The translations under genes and the position numbers were made by a program. Shown here piece after piece: positions 62,328 to 64,000 of a stretch of 64,000 nucleotides of DNA. Below the pieces are notes generated by a model, which was not told the DNA's origin, made no database searches, and saw nothing but the letters and a program-made list of their open reading frames with translations. Origin of the DNA: Planctomycetota bacterium (GTDB taxonomy: Bacteria; Planctomycetota; MHYJ01; JACQXL01; JACQZI01); contig JACQZI010000014.1 of NCBI GenBank assembly GCA_016207825.1, positions 1 through 64,000 of the forward strand, read 5' to 3'. Each line of letters opens with the position of its first letter. The first letter of the stretch is position 1.

Positions 62328-63662
62328 TTATAAGGCGCCCTGCGCCAGGGAAAGCCCGAGAGCCGCCAACCGTTGTTTTATTTCCTTAACGGAAATCTGC
62401 CCGAGATTTTTGGTGTCCAAGAGTTCGCGCTCGCTCTTGCTGACCAGATCACGCAGGGTATATATTTTAAGCCGTCCGAAACACGAGCGGATACGGGCAG
62501 ACCATTCCATATCAAAGATTGATTTGTTGAGCATATCCGGCTTTTTATTGGGTTCTTCGATAATCGGCAATGCGACGGTGGCCGGCTGTCCGGGTACAAC
62601 TCCGGGCTGGGCAAAGGTCAGTCCCTTACGCGCCATGATTTCTCTCAATTCATTAAGAGAGGTCATCCCGAAATTATCGCATTTCAAAAGTTCATCTTCC
62701 GTCTTTACCGCCAGGTCGCCAAGTATCTTTATGCCGAGATCTTCCAGGCAGGCACGGCTACGGATAGACATCGGGAAATCGGTTATCGGAATAGACATGA
62801 TATTTTTCAGGTGTTGTTCCCGGCGTTTCAGCTCGTCATTATAATACATATTCTGAGCAGCTTTGGCGTCTTTCAAATAAAGAGATGCCTTGGGATGGAC
62901 CGGGCTATATTCCAAGACGCTTTCGTAACAAGAGATGGCTTTATCGAACTCGCTTTTATCCTCATACATTATCCCGAGGTTTATAAGCGCGTTAAAATAG
63001 GTCGGGCGCTGGTCGCACAGTTTCTCATACAATTTAATCGCCTGTTCGTCTTTCCCCTGCAAGTCCGCCCGGTAAGCCATCCGGAAAAGGGTTTCTGAAT
63101 GCTCCGGCTCCAGCCTTAAGGCATGCTGGTATTCAGCATCCGCCTTTTTATATTCGCCGAGATATTCGAAACACCATCCCGTATAGCAGTAAATATCGGC
63201 TTCGGAGCGGTGGTCTTTCTTGGCGTTTTCGAGGATTTTGAACGCCTCCTCAATTTCGCCGCGCCTTATCAATGCCGAAACCATGGGGCAAATAAAATAA
63301 AGTTTGTTCGGCTCGTCTTTGTATAACTTCTTCAAAAGCTCATAGGCTTTTTCCGGTTTATCCGTTTCCTGGTATGATAAACCCAGGAAATAATTGGTCA
63401 GGTGGCTCGAACGCGCCGCTTCCAATAGCGGGACGGCTTTATCATGGCGGTTGAGCATCCAATAAACAATCCCTATCCTGGTATTGTATGACTCGCTGTC
63501 TTTTTTATCCAGATATTCATTCAATACCTTTTCCATGTTGTGGCGTAATTTAATATGATGAACGATGTTTTCCTTAAGTTCCAGGATTTCCGGGATATCC
63601 AGTTCTGATTTGGAAAAAATGAACTTAACGTCGATATCCGGTTCTTTCACTGCTTTTGCCAT
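62328..63662 (-). CDS. TPR protein fused to two RNA polymerase alpha-CTD-like domains
   Basis: A 444-residue soluble protein. Residues about 60-290 hold TPR repeats (YCYTGWCFEYLGEYKKADAE, TYFNALINLGIMYEDKSEFD, AISCYESVL). Two helix-hairpin-helix domains like the alpha C-terminal domain follow: SIRSRACLEDLGIKILGDLA...CDNFGMTSLNELREIM (about 300-352) and ARIRSCFGRLKIYTLRDLVS...NLGQISVKEIKQRLAALG (about 388-438). The alpha-CTD binds DNA and regulators, so this may be a polymerase-associated or DNA-binding scaffold. AGGAGATATTAAA precedes the ATG. I recall similar fusions from planctomycetes. Confidence 0.85.
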   Translation of the reverse strand: MAKAVKEPDIDVKFIFSKSELDIPEILELKENIVHHIKLRHNMEKVLNEYLDKKDSESYNTRIGIVYWMLNRHDKAVPLLEAARSSHLTNYFLGLSYQETDKPEKAYELLKKLYKDEPNKLYFICPMVSALIRRGEIEEAFKILENAKKDHRSEADIYCYTGWCFEYLGEYKKADAEYQHALRLEPEHSETLFRMAYRADLQGKDEQAIKLYEKLCDQRPTYFNALINLGIMYEDKSEFDKAISCYESVLEYSPVHPKASLYLKDAKAAQNMYYNDELKRREQHLKNIMSIPITDFPMSIRSRACLEDLGIKILGDLAVKTEDELLKCDNFGMTSLNELREIMARKGLTFAQPGVVPGQPATVALPIIEEPNKKPDMLNKSIFDMEWSARIRSCFGRLKIYTLRDLVSKSERELLDTKNLGQISVKEIKQRLAALGLSLAQGAL

Positions 63663-63714
63663 TTTAATATCTCCTATGAACTAATAATTTATAATAGCAG
63701 GTGTGGTGATAAAA

Positions 63715-64000
63715 CTAATCCACCTTCAAAGTAACCACCGTGCCGACCTGCATCAAATCCCCCCAAGCCTGTGCCACGGCGCGCTTGGGATTCCCCGGAA
63801 CCTGGTGGCCGGTAGCTTCATGGCGCAACTGCCAGAAAAGGTCGCATATTTTCATGAGTCCCGCGGCGGCAATCGGGTTTCCCACACCAAGCAAACCGCC
63901 CGAAGGACAAACCGGCAAATCGCCGTTTATCTGGGTAACGCCGGAAGCGGTCATCTTGGCCGCCTCGCCTTTTTTGCATAATTGAAGTCCTTCTAAATGA
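63715..64000 (-). CDS. Thiolase/acetyl-CoA acetyltransferase-like protein (3' end only)
   Basis: The last 94 codons of a gene that begins beyond the window. GEAAKMTASGVTQINGDLPV and CPSGGLLGVGNPIAAAGLMK match the C-terminal half of the SCP-x/acetyl-CoA acetyltransferase-like thiolases. The usual GHP motif is GNP here, as in a known subgroup. The protein ends WGDLMQVGTVVTLKVD. These enzymes make or cleave acyl-CoA carbon-carbon bonds. A DUF35-type partner often adjoins them but cannot be seen here. Confidence 0.85.
   Translation of the reverse strand, partial: HLEGLQLCKKGEAAKMTASGVTQINGDLPVCPSGGLLGVGNPIAAAGLMKICDLFWQLRHEATGHQVPGNPKRAVAQAWGDLMQVGTVVTLKVD

Overview
The window looks like a chromosomal segment of an uncultivated Gram-negative-type (diderm) bacterium of moderate G+C. 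LpxH, a Mla-type lipid transporter, OmpA-like and PEGA lipoproteins and type IV pilus genes (PilT-like ATPase, prepilin peptidase) indicate an outer membrane. A TPR protein fused to RNA-polymerase-alpha-CTD-like domains, an ECF sigma gene beside a zinc-finger/FHA protein, a second EF-G and an L19 with a long charged tail would fit Planctomycetota or a neighbouring lineage. That placement is inference. No rRNA or tRNA gene was recognised.

Layout. 0.2-6.9 kb: three large secreted proteins (two glycine-rich, one Kelch-repeat) built on the same C-terminal module. 7.2-10.9 kb: an ECF sigma factor followed by a zinc-finger/FHA/transmembrane/CAP fusion. 11-40 kb: mostly housekeeping genes (MFS transporter, ileS, tRNA sulfurtransferase, polA, pilT, lpxH, rimO-pgsA-pgpA, an RsbU/RsbW/RsbV partner-switching module, a thymidylate-synthase-like gene, ruvB-rluB-lipoprotein, rplS, trmD). 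40.2-48.8 kb: an AT-rich accessory island with a SIR2-like protein, an HhH-like protein, a coupled cluster of a double-GHKL ATPase/kinase, a receiver protein with a frameshifted zinc-binding extension and an unknown protein, then a convergent N6 DNA methyltransferase. 49.0-53.1 kb: a strictly periodic 22-bp tandem array, a sigma-54-type promoter with a structured leader, and a run of damaged or unusual genes (frameshifted ORF, ATA-start ORF, amber-interrupted trypsin-like protease, 30-residue mini-ORF, unknown 265-residue protein whose tail recurs as a fragment at 18.2 kb). 53.4-64 kb: zinc ribbon protein, galT, mlaE-mlaF-mlaD, EF-G-like, OmpA-like lipoprotein, prepilin peptidase, TPR/alpha-CTD protein and the end of a thiolase gene.

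Across the window, good sigma-70-type promoters often lie so that the start codon coincides with the expected transcription start and no Shine-Dalgarno is present, so leaderless expression seems common. Composite palindromic elements are scattered between genes and appear to sit in frame inside trmD, the thymidylate-synthase-like gene and the ATA-start ORF.

The best candidates for something undescribed are the GHKL-receiver-zinc-unknown cluster at 43.4-47.4 kb and the 22-bp array plus sigma-54 cassette at 49.0-53.1 kb.
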